NCBI RefSeq assembly: GCF_001625195.1
Contig: NC_054391.1
Location: 1,550,001-1,614,000 of the forward strand
Source of the DNA: Drechmeria coniospora
Lineage: Eukaryota; Ascomycota; Sordariomycetes; Hypocreales; Ophiocordycipitaceae
Reading direction: 5' to 3'
DNA length: 64,000 bases
Under the pieces are notes generated by a model. It did not search any database. It saw nothing but the letters and a program-made list of their open reading frames with translations, and had not been told where the DNA came from. A program made the translations under genes and the position numbers. Below, one piece after another: positions 46,087-58,043 of this stretch (within the stretch, counting starts at the first letter, position 1; each line of letters begins with the position of its first letter).

Positions 46087-48239
46087 GACGTGGGAGCAAG
46101 GCGGTTCGTCGACGGCTACAGATTCGACAGCGAGGCGGGTAAGGAGCGAGGCGACATGTCAGCTCGGAGGGAGCGAGAGTGCCAGAGGAGAAGCGACGGG
46201 TTTGAGAGAGAGGGATGGCAATATGGCCGATGCCAGAGTTGGAGTCGGATGGCTGGGTAGCTCTGACTTGTGGGCAGGCGAGGTATGTGGGCGAGAGTAG
46301 AGTGCGAATGGCTTACGGGTGCAGCCATACTTACTTGCGCACACTTAAATAGGCGTCGTCAGCCAGCGGTTGACTACAGCTACCAACTGTACAGGGTACG
46401 GAGCATCTTCTGTACAAACAGAACTACAGTATTACTTAATAATACCAGAAACCGCTACTTGTACTCCGTACTCCATAATTAATGGGTAACAAGCAACGAC
46501 TATGCTGTACATGCACTGCACAATCTAGGAATCGACGCGCCACTGCGCCTCAGGAGCGGTGAGCTGTGGCACCTTGTGGCGGCGGTAAAGGGGTCGGGTC
46601 GATTCGATTGTCGAGCTGTTCGCTTTTGTGGGGTCGGATGCCATCAGGCCAGTACCGGTTCGACATCGTGTTGCGGATGATACCGCCCAAACGGCGCCCA
46701 AACGGCTCATTACAGCGGATGGTGGTCACTGGTGGAGATGATCCACCAGAGCTACCGTTGGCAGCAGTGGGCGGGTAAGCCAGCAAAGAGTGAATGTACA
46801 TGTAAGTACAGTACAAGTACGTACGAGTAAGTACAAGTCTCTCTGTACTCCGTGTAAGTACTTACTTACAGTAACACAGTAAATACATGTTCTTACTGTA
46901 GGTGTACGTACATAATTGCTCTGTAAGTACATTCTGGGTTGGTACGCGTCGGTGCCCGTACTCGCACTTAATACAAGCGCCTAACATGGCATGCTCGTAC
47001 ATGTATATGTACTGTAAGTACTGAACGACATGGATTACTGCAAGCACTAAGATCACATGATGCGGAGAAAACTTCAAGTATAGTAGATGTAAGTAAGTAA
47101 TTACTCCGCACTCGCTGTTTGTTGGGTTCCCGAGCCTGCCTGCCTCCCTCAGAAAGAGTAGGATGAATAGTCCGCACCAGTGAGCAAATGTCCTTTCTGA
47201 GATGGGACGTGACGTAGGTACCGTAGTCGAGGCACGTCCATGTTACATACCAAGTGCTCTTTACTTACTTAGCAGGTAGGAAATGCCCAGCGAGGAAGTC
47301 GGAGAGCACCTTGATTTTACGGTACGCTCGGCTGCGTCCGGGCCGTTCTGCAGATTGCAACACAGAGGGAGGCGCCGAGCCGGAGAACTTACTCATATTC
47401 TCCGTTCCCGTGGACTGTTGCGGTGAGCGGCATCTAATATAAGAACATACTTAGGTAATATTGCCAACTCGGACTCGGGACAGTCTACAGTACTGTACTT
47501 CCTGCGCTAGCGAGAGTGGGTTGGTAGCCATTGACGTGACGGACTGACTGTCGAGTCAAATATAGAAACAACTACGGAGTATTACGGAGTAGCTTGTCCC
47601 GAATACTCCGCCAGCATTACGGAGCACACGCTACGGCTGACAGCCGACTTTCCAACCTGGCTCGATGGCAACGTGCACGCGAATGCCAGCCGATCATGGG
47701 CACCATAGGCGATGTAGTAATTTCTATCAACCATGAAACTCGCCGTTGATACAGCCCGGTCATGAAATCCTCGTTGCAGGAACCAACGCTCGCTTGGCTT
47801 GCGTGAGTAAGGCTTGCCTTCTTCATATTCTGAGCCTGGTAAAGTAAACGTTGATACGGCACGCCCTACAACACTGCCCTCCGCTCGTGAGCGCGAGTTT
47901 GATCGTCGGTTTGAGCACCCTACAATAATCCGCAGCCCGAAAGGGAAAAGAGGAAAAACGAACCACGCCATCGTCCGTCCGCCCTCTCACTGTCCAGCTC
48001 TTGGTAGTGGGCGAGTGTAGACACTTCGCCTTCGGACGTGGGAAAAATTGCTAGGATATGCCCCCGAAGCGCCACGATCGTCCGAATGACCGTACCGATA
48101 CATGAGCCTAGAAATCTTTGCCGGCGAGTGTCGGGCCGTCGTCCAAGGCTATGTTCAAAAGACGTGGCGGCGAATAGCGGGTGTAGCTACCCTTGGTGCC
48201 CGAGCAACTCGGGTCCAGAAAAACCTGCTCATATTCCAA
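46087..48239. other. Intergenic region with many short TAC-rich motifs
   Basis: About 2.15 kb without a supported gene. 46790-47110 is packed with AGTACTTAC, GTACATGTA and TACTCCG strings; TACTCCGTA/TACGGAGTA copies also lie near 46460 and 47575-47590. Confidence 0.6.
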
Positions 48240-51200
48240 TCATCCACTCAATCGCGACGATCGATCCAAAGTTCGTCGCATGTACGAGCGCACCGCTTCT
48301 TTGGCGTCGCTGGCCCATCTTCGCACCCTCCCGCCGACTCTTTCCGATCGAGTTGACATCGACGGCCCCTTCATCTCGGCCGCATCCGGGCGAGGAAATT
48401 TGTCATTGGCACTTACTGGCCTGGCTTTCTCGCCGTCACTGAGCAACACCGCCATCTCCGTCTTTTTCCATGCCGCAGTCGATGGTGCTCCCGTGAAGCG
48501 CAGCCGCCACACAGATAACTTCTGCCGAACTCCTCGATGCCTGACGTGATGTACATCCGAGCTGAAGCTGCGCATCTCGTTTAGCGCCGCCCTGCTCGTT
48601 GAGCCGCTTGATCGCAGAAGCCTGCACAACTTGTCCGGTGACGGTGGGTACGGAACGTGGAGCTGGTCAGACGCTTGAGTTGAAGGATCAGCTAGCTGTG
48701 CATCTGTCGGTGTACGCCCGTCTCGAGCCTCCGAAGAACCCGACGCCCCGCCTGCCACCGCTTGCTTCGGTCGGTGTTCCAGTTCCCGCGTGTACAGTCT
48801 TGCAGCCGACATGGTACGCGTCGATTGTGCTGCTAAATCTGCAAGTGAATTGCATTGCTTCAACCGGTTGCTACGAAACATCAATGCTTTGTGCCCGGAC
48901 CGAGCTTGCCCGAGCTGGTTACGGGAGATCTTGAGTTTCAGCCGCTTCCCCCCAGAGGACCCATTCGGTCCCAGATGCTTGACCTGGTCTTTTTTGAAAC
49001 CCTTGGAAAGGCTCCCAACTTGCGAGACTTGAGACGTCGATGTCCTCACAACGGGATTCTCTTGCATCGCCGTTGGGACTCCCGCCAACACTAGGGGACC
49101 AGATTCGTCCGACGAGCGTTCCGTGCCGCGAAAGCCATTACCGGCAGTGGATGCCTTGGAGGGCGCAAGTGTTTCCGACCCATCATGGCCATGCGCCTCG
49201 TCCAGGCGGGCCGCATCTGGTGTCCCATTCGCCTCCCGGGGTAATGGAGGTAACGCTTTCATCAGTTGCGGGATGCTGTGCTTTACCCTCAGCTGGCCCG
49301 CCGGAGAGATAGGCTCCGGCGACAGAATGGCCATCTCACTTTCAGGCGGAGCGAGATCCAGCGCGGCTCCGATGTCGGCCAGTCCGTCTGTATCAATTCT
49401 CGTCGCCGCGGCGTTGCGGCGGTGTCGCCTTTTGTGCACAGCATCGACATCTGCTGTCGCTACCTTGGCCAGTCGGACAGAGGGGTGACGACTATGCGGT
49501 TCTGGCAACCTGCCAGCCTTGATGTCGCCATGGCTCGAAGACAGCGCGCAGCTTCTTTCCTTGGCCACTTCTTCGCCTCTGCTTGCACTTGGTGTCGTCG
49601 TCGCCTGTCCGTCAAACGAGGAAAAGAGAGAGGCAAATTCCGACATGGCAGGATCAAGCGTGCATTCAGGCGTGCATCGAAACGGTTTGCGATTCGAGGA
49701 AGAGGCACGCTTGGTCTGGAAGCACTCGGGAGGCTCCGACCCGGATCCCAGCGCCTTTGAACGTCGCCATACCCCTGCTTGTGATGCCGGAATGTTTTCG
49801 CCATCGCCAGTCGGCTCGCCCTTGGGACGCGCCGCAAGCCCCTGCCGATTGATCACACTCGGCTCGCTGGCAGACGGAGCAGAGGGCGTATCATCGTGTC
49901 CACCAAGTAGTTCTGTCAGACAAGACTCGTCAAAATCGTCCGTGTTGGCTGAAATTTCCATCTGAGGTGGTTTCGCATCGACGGCATTCAACAAGACATC
50001 GTCTATGCTGCGGATAGAGTGATCGTGACGGTGTCGTCGACGAGCATCCGAACCCATGATGTTGATCGCGGCAGACTCACCTTACCACGTGTCAGCCGGT
50101 TGGAAGATGACACAACATTCTTTCATACCTTGTCGACACCTTGGCAAATGCAAATCGCCATCGGGGCTCGTATCTGTATCCAGGTGAGCCTGTGTGTCGT
50201 CCCTGAGTACCATCGGCTGGATGCTGCTTCCAGCTCGTTGGGGAATTGGGCAAATTGGAGCTTCCAACTCGGCAAAGGGGTTCAAAGGCGCTGGCTTGTC
50301 AAACTCCTCACTATAGTCGTAATAAAACGAACCCGCAGAACGGAGGGGCTGGCCAGTGCTGCAGGCCGTCGTGGGTCTCTGATACATTTCCACGATGGAG
50401 GTGAGACTTGCAGATCGCACACTCTGATCGAATGAGCCGGCATGCTGCCTATCGTATGATCTTGAGATGGCGGATATGGCAGAGCCTGGAGTGCGAATCC
50501 GACCTGGGCCTGAGCTAAAGTGGCACGACCCTGGAGAGGATCGCAAGGGCAGGGAAGCAGTTGATCTGTTGGCCTCCGCGCGGAGAGAGAGTGGCGGAGG
50601 ACGTCGAGACCCGTGAGCATAACTTGGTTTGTAGGACCCGTGTACAGTTCGCTGCACGTCCGTCAGCACGACAAACGAAGGCGCAGGATCGATCGGCGGG
50701 GCAGAAATAAAACAAAAAGACGAGTGAACCAACCTGGGACACTCGGTCAAGCTCAACCATTCGGCTATAGTCGATACCGCCATTCTCAGCAAGTGCGGGG
50801 GACGCAGGCCGAACGCCGGGCCGTTTCAAACGAGTTGGATAGGGGAAAGGGGATCGAGGGCGCTGCAGGCCAGCATTTGCATGACTCTGTAGCGTACCCG
50901 AAAACTTTTGGAACGGCATCTGCCTGGAACTGCATGGTGTCAACGAGTAGGACCGCGGAAATTCATCCAGGAACAGAGGAGGAGAGGCCTGAAGCCAGTA
51001 CTGCTGGTTGTCGGACCCGTACAGAGAGATGATCTCGGAAGTTGTATCCCGATAGGACCGGAAACGCCTGTAGTCATCCGGGTAGTTTGCATCGTCATAC
51101 AACCTGGCACGAGGCAGTGGCAAAGGGCCAGCGTCGGCCAAGTGTAGTCGTTTTCGTGGGGGATGGCTGTACGTCGCTGGTGACACTCCAGCCTTGATGG

Positions 51201-51426
51201 AGAAGAGCCCGATATCTCCCGTCTCCGTCGTTGTTTTGAGCATGCTTTCCAAGGGCCCCGGGCAGCGAAGCAGCGTGGAGTTCTCACGAACACTGCGCAA
51301 GGGTATTCGCTGGGAAGGAGGCCGCGAACTTGGGTTGCTTGCCACAGGGCGGCCGTGGATCCTGAATGATTTTTGCAGAGAGCTGTTGCTGACGGATCGG
51401 AGTCGAAGCTGACCTGCATCCATCAT
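48240..51426 (-). CDS. Large uncharacterised fungal protein, 1018 residues
   Basis: Three minus-strand exons: 51426-50734, 50651-50129 and 50080-48240. Intron 1 is 82 bp (GTTGGT donor, GTGCAG acceptor); intron 2 is 48 bp (GTATGA donor, branch CTGAC, acceptor GTAAG). The joins read MVELDRVSQ then RTVHGSYKP, and LPRCRQ then GESAAINIMGS. There is no signal peptide, membrane helix or domain I know; composition is Ser/Arg/Pro-rich, as in a disordered regulatory protein. The best-ordered blocks are SYRDTTSEIISLYGSDN (first exon), RPRSPFPYPTRLKRPGVRP, and the basic helical C-terminus (RVRRWASDAKEAVRSYMRR). Blocks of this kind seem to be shared among Sordariomycetes, but I know of no function. A second ATG directly follows the first. 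Confidence 0.8.
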
Positions 51427-54400
51427 GTGCTATGAGAGAGTCCGATGGGGGGAAATCGGGGGCGGCAAAAGATGGAAACGAATACTGCAGAATCAATGCG
51501 AATGTCGAGGAAGGCGACAAGATTAAGAAAAGGCAGAATTCAAAACGTGAGCTCGGCTTCGACAAAGGCAGGCACCTGCATCAGGAGGCTCACGACCAAC
51601 CGGGACTGGGGCTGAACGATCACTCAGGCACATCTTCGTGGCGAGGATGGCTGGTCAACACGAAAGCCATCGGTGATTGCAGACGGCAGCGAAAGAAGGC
51701 AGGTCATGGCGACGGCATCGCCGGTGTGCCCTGTCAAGCGCTGCGTGGTCGAAGGTGGCGACGAGAGCAGGAGCGGTCGTTCCCTTGGGAGTGGCAACGT
51801 AGCCAGTGATGGCTGCCTCCATCCTGGCGACGATTCGAGACGCATTGAATGCTACTTGAACTTGATGGAAGTTGGCCCTGGTAGGCGATGCCTTCCGTCG
51901 ACGTCCCGTGAGTGAAGACGCGAGGCCGACGTCCAATCTATGCTTCCAGAAAGTGTCGGCTGCTCGCCAATAGATTCCGAGTTTGATTATTGACCAGGAT
52001 CAAGGTGAAGCAAGCGGCAAAGATCACATGGAACGCTCAACTGGTAGGCGTCGCAGCTAAGCGACGTTGTTGCCCTTTGCGGCCCAGAGCCAGCCTCGTC
52101 CACCCCTTCCTTGATTCTGCATTACGTCAGTGAACGCTTGGATCGTACACCTAATGACAAAATTTGCGTCCATCAAGCGAGGCAACAAGAACAGCCAGTG
52201 CAGAGAACAATTGCAGATAAGTCGACAGGTGCATCGACCGGAGAAGGAAAGAGGGAAAAGTAAAAACCCACCATCGTCCTGGTCTTGAGGTGGTACACTG
52301 GGAAGTGGCCACGATACATCGGGTGGCAGTTGAAACATGAGAGGATGGCGCCTCCATTACCCACGGGGAAACTAAAGTTCCAGCAGCGGACCTTGAGTCT
52401 CAAGTTCTGCATGTTTACTCATTGCGACAGGCTGTTGACGAGTGTCCCAAGCGTGAACTTTCCTCACGTTGTTGATCTCTATTGATGATTGTGCACGTGA
52501 GAGCCTCTAAACCCTGTTCGTCACTGTCACTGGACGTGTCGCCAGGACGGACGCGTGGTTTCACATTGTGAGAGAGAGCACTCTGTACTTGTACAAGTTT
52601 AGTGAGTAATACTCCGTACTGCTTACTCCGTACAGATACAGTAGTTACTTGTATACACGGGTGTCTACGTATACTGTAGGTGTAGTTGTATGTACAAGTA
52701 GGTGCGGGCAATTGGAACCCCTGGTGCAGGAGGCGGTTTTGACTTCAATATCGTCCTACCTGCAGCCCGTACCTGGCAGCGACAGAAGCCATCAATTATC
52801 GGTGGTACGAGGTAAAGAGAGTACGGAGTACATGTACTTACTCCGTACCAAGTACCTCCTTGTGCTCTTCCGTGCTCCGAACGGAGTACGGAGTCTCGTA
52901 ATGTCCATGTACAGTAAGTACAAGGACTTCGCTGGACTTGAACTTACTAGCTACAACCAGGCAGGGAGGGATTGCTCGCTCTGGCAGCCTCGACACCCTC
53001 ACTTGGTAACTTTCTCCTTCCAATCCGCCATATGCGGCAGTACTTGTAGAGTCCACATACAAAGTATTCATAAAAGTGCACACAATAAGGAGAGTAGGCA
53101 CCGTACCTGCATACCTTCAGCTGCATGCACGAAAGGGGAGTGCACTTGATCGCCTATGGCGTTTTCTAGCTGTGCAAGTACTTAGGGAGTACGGAGTACC
53201 TATCTACAGTATACAAGTACCTACCTACTAACCCAATGGCTAATGGCGACGCAATTTTTTGTTGAAGTTGGTCAAGGACTCGTCCCAAACGCCAAAACAA
53301 CGCCCACAATTGCTTCACGTTTCGCCGCGTCTATTGATGCATCTGCGCTTATCGAAACCACTTCTACTTACATTACATGATGTACTGTACTCCCTGCATG
53401 TGCTCACGTACTGTACAAATATAAGTACTTGAATTCGGAGGAAAAGGCACAAGAAATGGCACAGTAATGTCATGCATGTAAGTACATGTAGCGCCACCTG
53501 GCGGGTACTACAAGTCGGAGTACGGAGTAATACTAGTTGCTTACTTGCTAATTTTGGTGCTGAGCTGATACTTCTTTCCAGGCACAGTTCACCGTATTAC
53601 ATGTAAGCGCTCAGTACTCCGTACGGAGTGCTCCGTACAGATTTAGAACTTAATAATAATAAACTCTGGTACCTAGAACTCTTGACAGCCTACGACAGAT
53701 ACATTTGGACGCTTCATCTTCTGACTGCACATACATGTACGAATATCGCTCGCTCTGTTCCGATGCTCTTTAACGCCGCACACGTACTGTATATTTATTC
53801 TAGAACACCTACTCCGTACTGGCACAAGTACTGTAATCGTACTGTACTGTACTGTACTGGTACTTGTACACCTCTACTTGGAGGCATGTACAGTACGGAG
53901 TAAGTACTCCGTACTGCATTGTACTTCCCCTGTGGTACTTGTTGTACCGTAGTTGTACATGTGTGGATTGAGGACCGACAAGTACCTACTGTACTTACTG
54001 TATACACCTGATACTTGTCCATGTACGGAGTACTCTACAGGTACAACTGCAGCGTGAGTTCTCCGTACACTTACTCGTACTCCGTGCGGAGTACATGTGT
54101 AATATACCAGTAGCAGGGAAGTAGTCTGTACCTTTACGAGTGCATGTACGCCTATTGGCACAAACTCTGACGCCGAGTGGACCTTTCTCACAAATTGATC
54201 TGCGCTTCTCCGTTTTTACACCCAATTGATTTCCCTCCGTCTGTTCCCTCATGGCTTCTTTGCCGACACTGCCCCGCACGCTCCACCCTCCCGAAGTAGC
54301 TTGGCACCCTAACTAGTCAGGGGTCCTGCAGCACCGCACCGGCCACGACCAGCCACGACCTGGCAAAGCTTGACAGATCCAACCTATGAAGTACTTAAGT

Positions 54401-54863
54401 AAGAGGCACCATGCTCACACTCAAAATCAATCTCCCCGGCGGCATCTTGAGCGTACCTTTCTACCAGTGCACTTACAACTACTCGTACACCTACGGTATA
54501 TGCTTGAGAAGCTTGCCCTCGTACTTACTTTCGACGACTTCTTGTTCTTGAACCTACCGATACTGCTCGCTGCATGTGCAGTTATATCTCACCATCTAGA
54601 CGCTCCGCCCTAACTTGACTGCCCTTGATTCCTTCTTCCTTTTCCCTTTCTCCCCAACGCGAATCTTGGGTCCGCTGGCTTTTCACTCCAGACAGAATCT
54701 CCTCCGGCTGCACATCCTGGGCGAATCATCAGCAATCGGTCGTTGCCAAACTCTGCCGTCACTCAACGTCCCAGCTCGAGTCCTCAAGCAGAACAGAAAG
54801 TCATAGACCGGCACTGTCGCTTAACAAGTTGATTACCAGGGGTTTTCCACTTGAATCTTCACC
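51427..54863. other. Intergenic region, densest part of the TACTCCGTA motif
   Basis: 3.4 kb without a supported gene. From about 52600 to 54150 the 9-mer and its complement recur every 50-150 bases (for example near 52612, 52825, 53192, 53518, 53616-53629, 53810, 53895, 54025 and 54075). The last 450 bases form the leader of the gene at 54864. Confidence 0.65.
53616..53629. repeat. 14-bp perfect palindrome of the TACTCCGTA motif
   Basis: ACTCCGTACGGAGT is its own reverse complement: two motif copies fused head to head. A third partial copy (GCTCCGTAC) follows directly. Confidence 0.85.
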
Positions 54864-55415
54864 ATGGCCTCTCGCAAGCCCGATTTACGCATGACCATTC
54901 CGGAGAGGGATCAGCCAAACGGCCGTCCTCAACTCCTCCAGCGCAATCCTCGAAGCCCACGCTTTCGGGAAGACTTCGACGCCCCATTTTCCGAATCCGT
55001 CTTGAATGCCTCCAGGACAACTCTCGCCACAGACGCCAGCGATGGCTACCCATCATCGCATTATCGAAATAGCTTCGATGCCGACAGTCATCAGCCCATC
55101 TCGGCCAGTGCGATGCACACAAAGACCTCGTTCCCGTCACCCTTGTCACCGAGGCTGCCTCGTACCGTCTGGCCATCAACGGAGTCTTCTCAGCAGTCCA
55201 CCGTCGCGACTAGGATCCGCGACTGGGCCAGGAGGTCATTTTACCTCCCACGAAATGATTCCGAGAAGCTCATCGACGGATATGCCTTACGGAACCAGTC
55301 TCGCACTTCCAAGTCGACCGTTGTTCTTTCACAAGCTGATATCGCATCGTACGCAAATCCCGATCGATGCCATCAACCAGCAGGTGCTGGTGCTTCCATG
55401 AATGGATCCAGATGA
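54864..55415 (+). CDS. Hypothetical protein, 183 residues
   Basis: Intronless frame from an excellent start (caccATGg) to TGA. The product is hydrophilic, rich in Ser, Arg and Pro, with MASRKPDLRMTIPERDQPN at the start, a middle SPLSPRLPRTVWPSTESSQQ, and a more helical part VATRIRDWARRSFYLPRNDS. There is no signal peptide or membrane helix. I do not recognise a family. The codon choice and start context are gene-like, and it ends 190 bases from the converging MON1 gene. A small terminal intron near 55350 (GTACGC) is possible and would change the last ~20 residues. Confidence 0.6.
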   Translation: MASRKPDLRMTIPERDQPNGRPQLLQRNPRSPRFREDFDAPFSESVLNASRTTLATDASDGYPSSHYRNSFDADSHQPISASAMHTKTSFPSPLSPRLPRTVWPSTESSQQSTVATRIRDWARRSFYLPRNDSEKLIDGYALRNQSRTSKSTVVLSQADIASYANPDRCHQPAGAGASMNGSR

Positions 55416-55605
55416 GCTTCCGATAGAAACACTCCTCCTTTCGGAGAAGGAAAGATGACGCCGCTATGGGTTATGACTGCAATACCGGCACTGGTCTGCC
55501 TCAAGTTGCATATCGCTTTTAGGGCTAGCCAAAGTGCGCCCGCATAAGAAGGCTGCGAGCCTGACGTAATAATATTTAATGAATACCCGTCAAGTACATT
55601 CTTGC

Positions 55606-57402
55606 TCAAAAAACTCCGCCTCCGATGATGAATATGCGCTGCTCCTCCTTCTTTGCCCATTGGACAATCTTGTTGGCGCCTTGCGAGATGGACGCCCTGG
55701 ACATGTTTGGTCCGCCGACGCAGTAAAACTCGAATAGAGGGGTGACCCAGGCGAGCGATGATGCGTCGTCGCTGGTGCAATGCAGCACTTTGAGATGCAC
55801 GTGCTTGGCGTGAACGGTCGCGTGCAGCTGGTGATAGAGAGTCATCAGTCTCCGCCGCTCTACGAGTTGGCAGAGTGTGGGCTGCAGGGATGACATGCAG
55901 AACTGTACGTTTGCTCGTGATTTGTACATGAAATGGCGGATTTGGCTCCCTGGCGCAACCTGCGCTATGGTCGGACGTCCAGCCTGCGCCGCCTTTCGGA
56001 TGATGGCGAGGCTGCCGTTCTTTGCCAGCTGCTGCGCGACGCCGTCTCGCATCTGCTTGAGGCTGTAGAAGCTTTCCCGATCGGCGCTGATCAGGACGAT
56101 GGCGATTTCTTCGTCCGCGGACTGGCTCAGGCTGGCGTCGGGACCGCTGGCTTGTCCATCCGACTCTTCCTCGAGGAAGCTGACGTACATGTAGAGGTAG
56201 CCTTGGTTGTTGAAGGCCGGGAGGCATATAGGGATCCAGTTTTCCCCACCTCCGCCTTTGATGCCGTCGGATTCGAACAACATGTTGAAGATGAGTTGAA
56301 GATCGCCGGGGTGGAGGGAGTGGCGTCGGGGTCGTATGACGCTCACGAGCTTTCCTCCAGCGACAATAAGCCCATAGAGGAGTTTTTCGGCCCTCAGTTT
56401 TAAAAAGCCATTGTTGATGGCGTGTCGGTCCGACTTGTGGAGCTTGAGACACTCCAATGAACCCAAGAGGGCCGATGCCGAGCCCAAGGTGAAGTTGTCG
56501 GCCAAGGACGAGAGGAGCGTTTCGGTACCTCCGAGCGGCTTGCGCAAGTCGCTGGAAGGCCGGTTGATGAAAATATTTCGGAGCGTGGGGAGCGTTAGAG
56601 TAGATAGAATTTGCATATAGAGTGCTTCGAGTTGCGATCGGATCTGCGAATCGCTCTCTCCGAGTTTGCTTATCGCCACGAAGTAGAGCGGCCCTTGGGT
56701 CAACACGACGAACCTAGCATCTCCAGCTGTGAAGCCCTGAAGAGGAGCTTTCGAGCCCTCGTAGAACGATATGATGGTTTGAACGACTCCTATCGAGGAG
56801 TTGATGAGGTTCAGATCGCCATGGCGACTCCAGATGGGTTTTCCCGCCGACGACAAGATCATGTAATGTTTCAACTTTGATTTCCACAAGGCCAATCTTT
56901 CATCGTCCTGGAAATCGTCGTCCATCTCATCGAGGGAGGCCTCAAACTCCTTCTCGAAGGCGGCAAGGGGGTCTTGAGCCCTGCCGCGGCTCCTCTCGAA
57001 TGGCTGGATCGATGCCGACTGTGACTGGAGCATGCTCCAAGCCGAGCCCCTCTTGTCGAACTCGCCGGCGAGAAGGCTTGCGAGGTCGCCTGCCGGGCGC
57101 ATCGTCGGCGCGAGGCTCATCACACTGGCCGCATCGTCGAATCCATCGGCGCCAGAGCCGGCGTCCTTGCTTGTCGGAGAGACATGGCCGCTGCCAATCG
57201 GTGTCGATGCCGGTCCGGGTCCGGGTGTGGAAAAGGTGCCTCTGGAACCATCCGGAAAGGAGAGGGTCTGGATATCCACGGGAGAGACGGCAGTTGTAGC
57301 CTGTGCCTGCAGAGCCCTGACGTCTACCGGGCTCGTCGTCGCGGTCCAGGTGGGCAACGGCGGCGGTTGCTCGTCACTGGGAGATGCCGTCTCCCGTACC
57401 AT
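55606..57402 (-). CDS. mon1: Vacuolar fusion protein MON1
   Basis: Intronless on the minus strand, 598 residues. With CCZ1, MON1 is the guanine-exchange factor that activates Rab7/Ypt7 on late endosomes, vacuoles and autophagosomes. The N-terminus (1-160) is disordered and ends in an acidic stretch ([13 protein letters not shown]). The first longin domain opens with [20 protein letters not shown] at about 171-190 and continues [20 protein letters not shown]. The second and third longin regions follow ([35 protein letters not shown]), and the protein ends in the family's [13 protein letters not shown] tail. Length is normal for filamentous fungi. The gene is divergent from DOP1 across 641 bases. 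Confidence 0.97.
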   Translation of the reverse strand: MVRETASPSDEQPPPLPTWTATTSPVDVRALQAQATTAVSPVDIQTLSFPDGSRGTFSTPGPGPASTPIGSGHVSPTSKDAGSGADGFDDAASVMSLAPTMRPAGDLASLLAGEFDKRGSAWSMLQSQSASIQPFERSRGRAQDPLAAFEKEFEASLDEMDDDFQDDERLALWKSKLKHYMILSSAGKPIWSRHGDLNLINSSIGVVQTIISFYEGSKAPLQGFTAGDARFVVLTQGPLYFVAISKLGESDSQIRSQLEALYMQILSTLTLPTLRNIFINRPSSDLRKPLGGTETLLSSLADNFTLGSASALLGSLECLKLHKSDRHAINNGFLKLRAEKLLYGLIVAGGKLVSVIRPRRHSLHPGDLQLIFNMLFESDGIKGGGGENWIPICLPAFNNQGYLYMYVSFLEEESDGQASGPDASLSQSADEEIAIVLISADRESFYSLKQMRDGVAQQLAKNGSLAIIRKAAQAGRPTIAQVAPGSQIRHFMYKSRANVQFCMSSLQPTLCQLVERRRLMTLYHQLHATVHAKHVHLKVLHCTSDDASSLAWVTPLFEFYCVGGPNMSRASISQGANKIVQWAKKEEQRIFIIGGGVF

Positions 57403-58043
57403 TGTACAAGTTCGCGCAGTGACGGTGGCATCTCAACTTGATGATGTGTGGACTATCCGGCAGAGCTGGTAATAGTACACGACATGGGTTGGAGTGCGGC
57501 GGGCGACGGGTTCGGTTGCCAAAGGTTGCATCGTCGTGTCGGCCTCACGTACTGAATCCGTACCAGGACGACATACTTGCAAGTACACAAAGTACTTGTA
57601 CATGGCCGCTAGGTATTCGTGCTCGGTACACTTCCCTTCGGCGTGGGCAGCAAGGTACATGTACATCGGCAAGGTACATGTAAGGAATTACGTCCTGTAC
57701 TGTACACGTACTACTAGTACATGGAAGAATGCTGTCGTCCCTGCATGCTCGCCAATCAGATTCTTCCTGCATGCTTCAAGGCTCCCTTGCCATGCCCTGC
57801 CTAACACAGCTTGTACCTGGACCCTCTGAAACGTAGCCTTATTGTTCCTCGGACAGCTTTATCCTCACGATAGCAAGCGCGCTCCTCCCTACACTTACAT
57901 CGTATCGTACCTCACGCACAGTGTAGCAGGTGTGTCTTTCTACACAACAACCTGTGAGGCGACATCCACGTCCCCTCGAGCAATGCGATTCGGACTCGAA
58001 ATCCGAATTGCTATGCCCACAGGCTCGCTTGCGATTCGCAACC
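57403..58043. promoter_or_regulatory. Shared divergent promoter region of mon1 and dop1
   Basis: 641 bases separate the two start codons on opposite strands. The part near mon1 has GTACATGTA and AGTACTTGTACATG repeats (57590-57720); the part near dop1 is plainer. No gene is seen. It must hold both core promoters and both 5' leaders. Confidence 0.55.
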
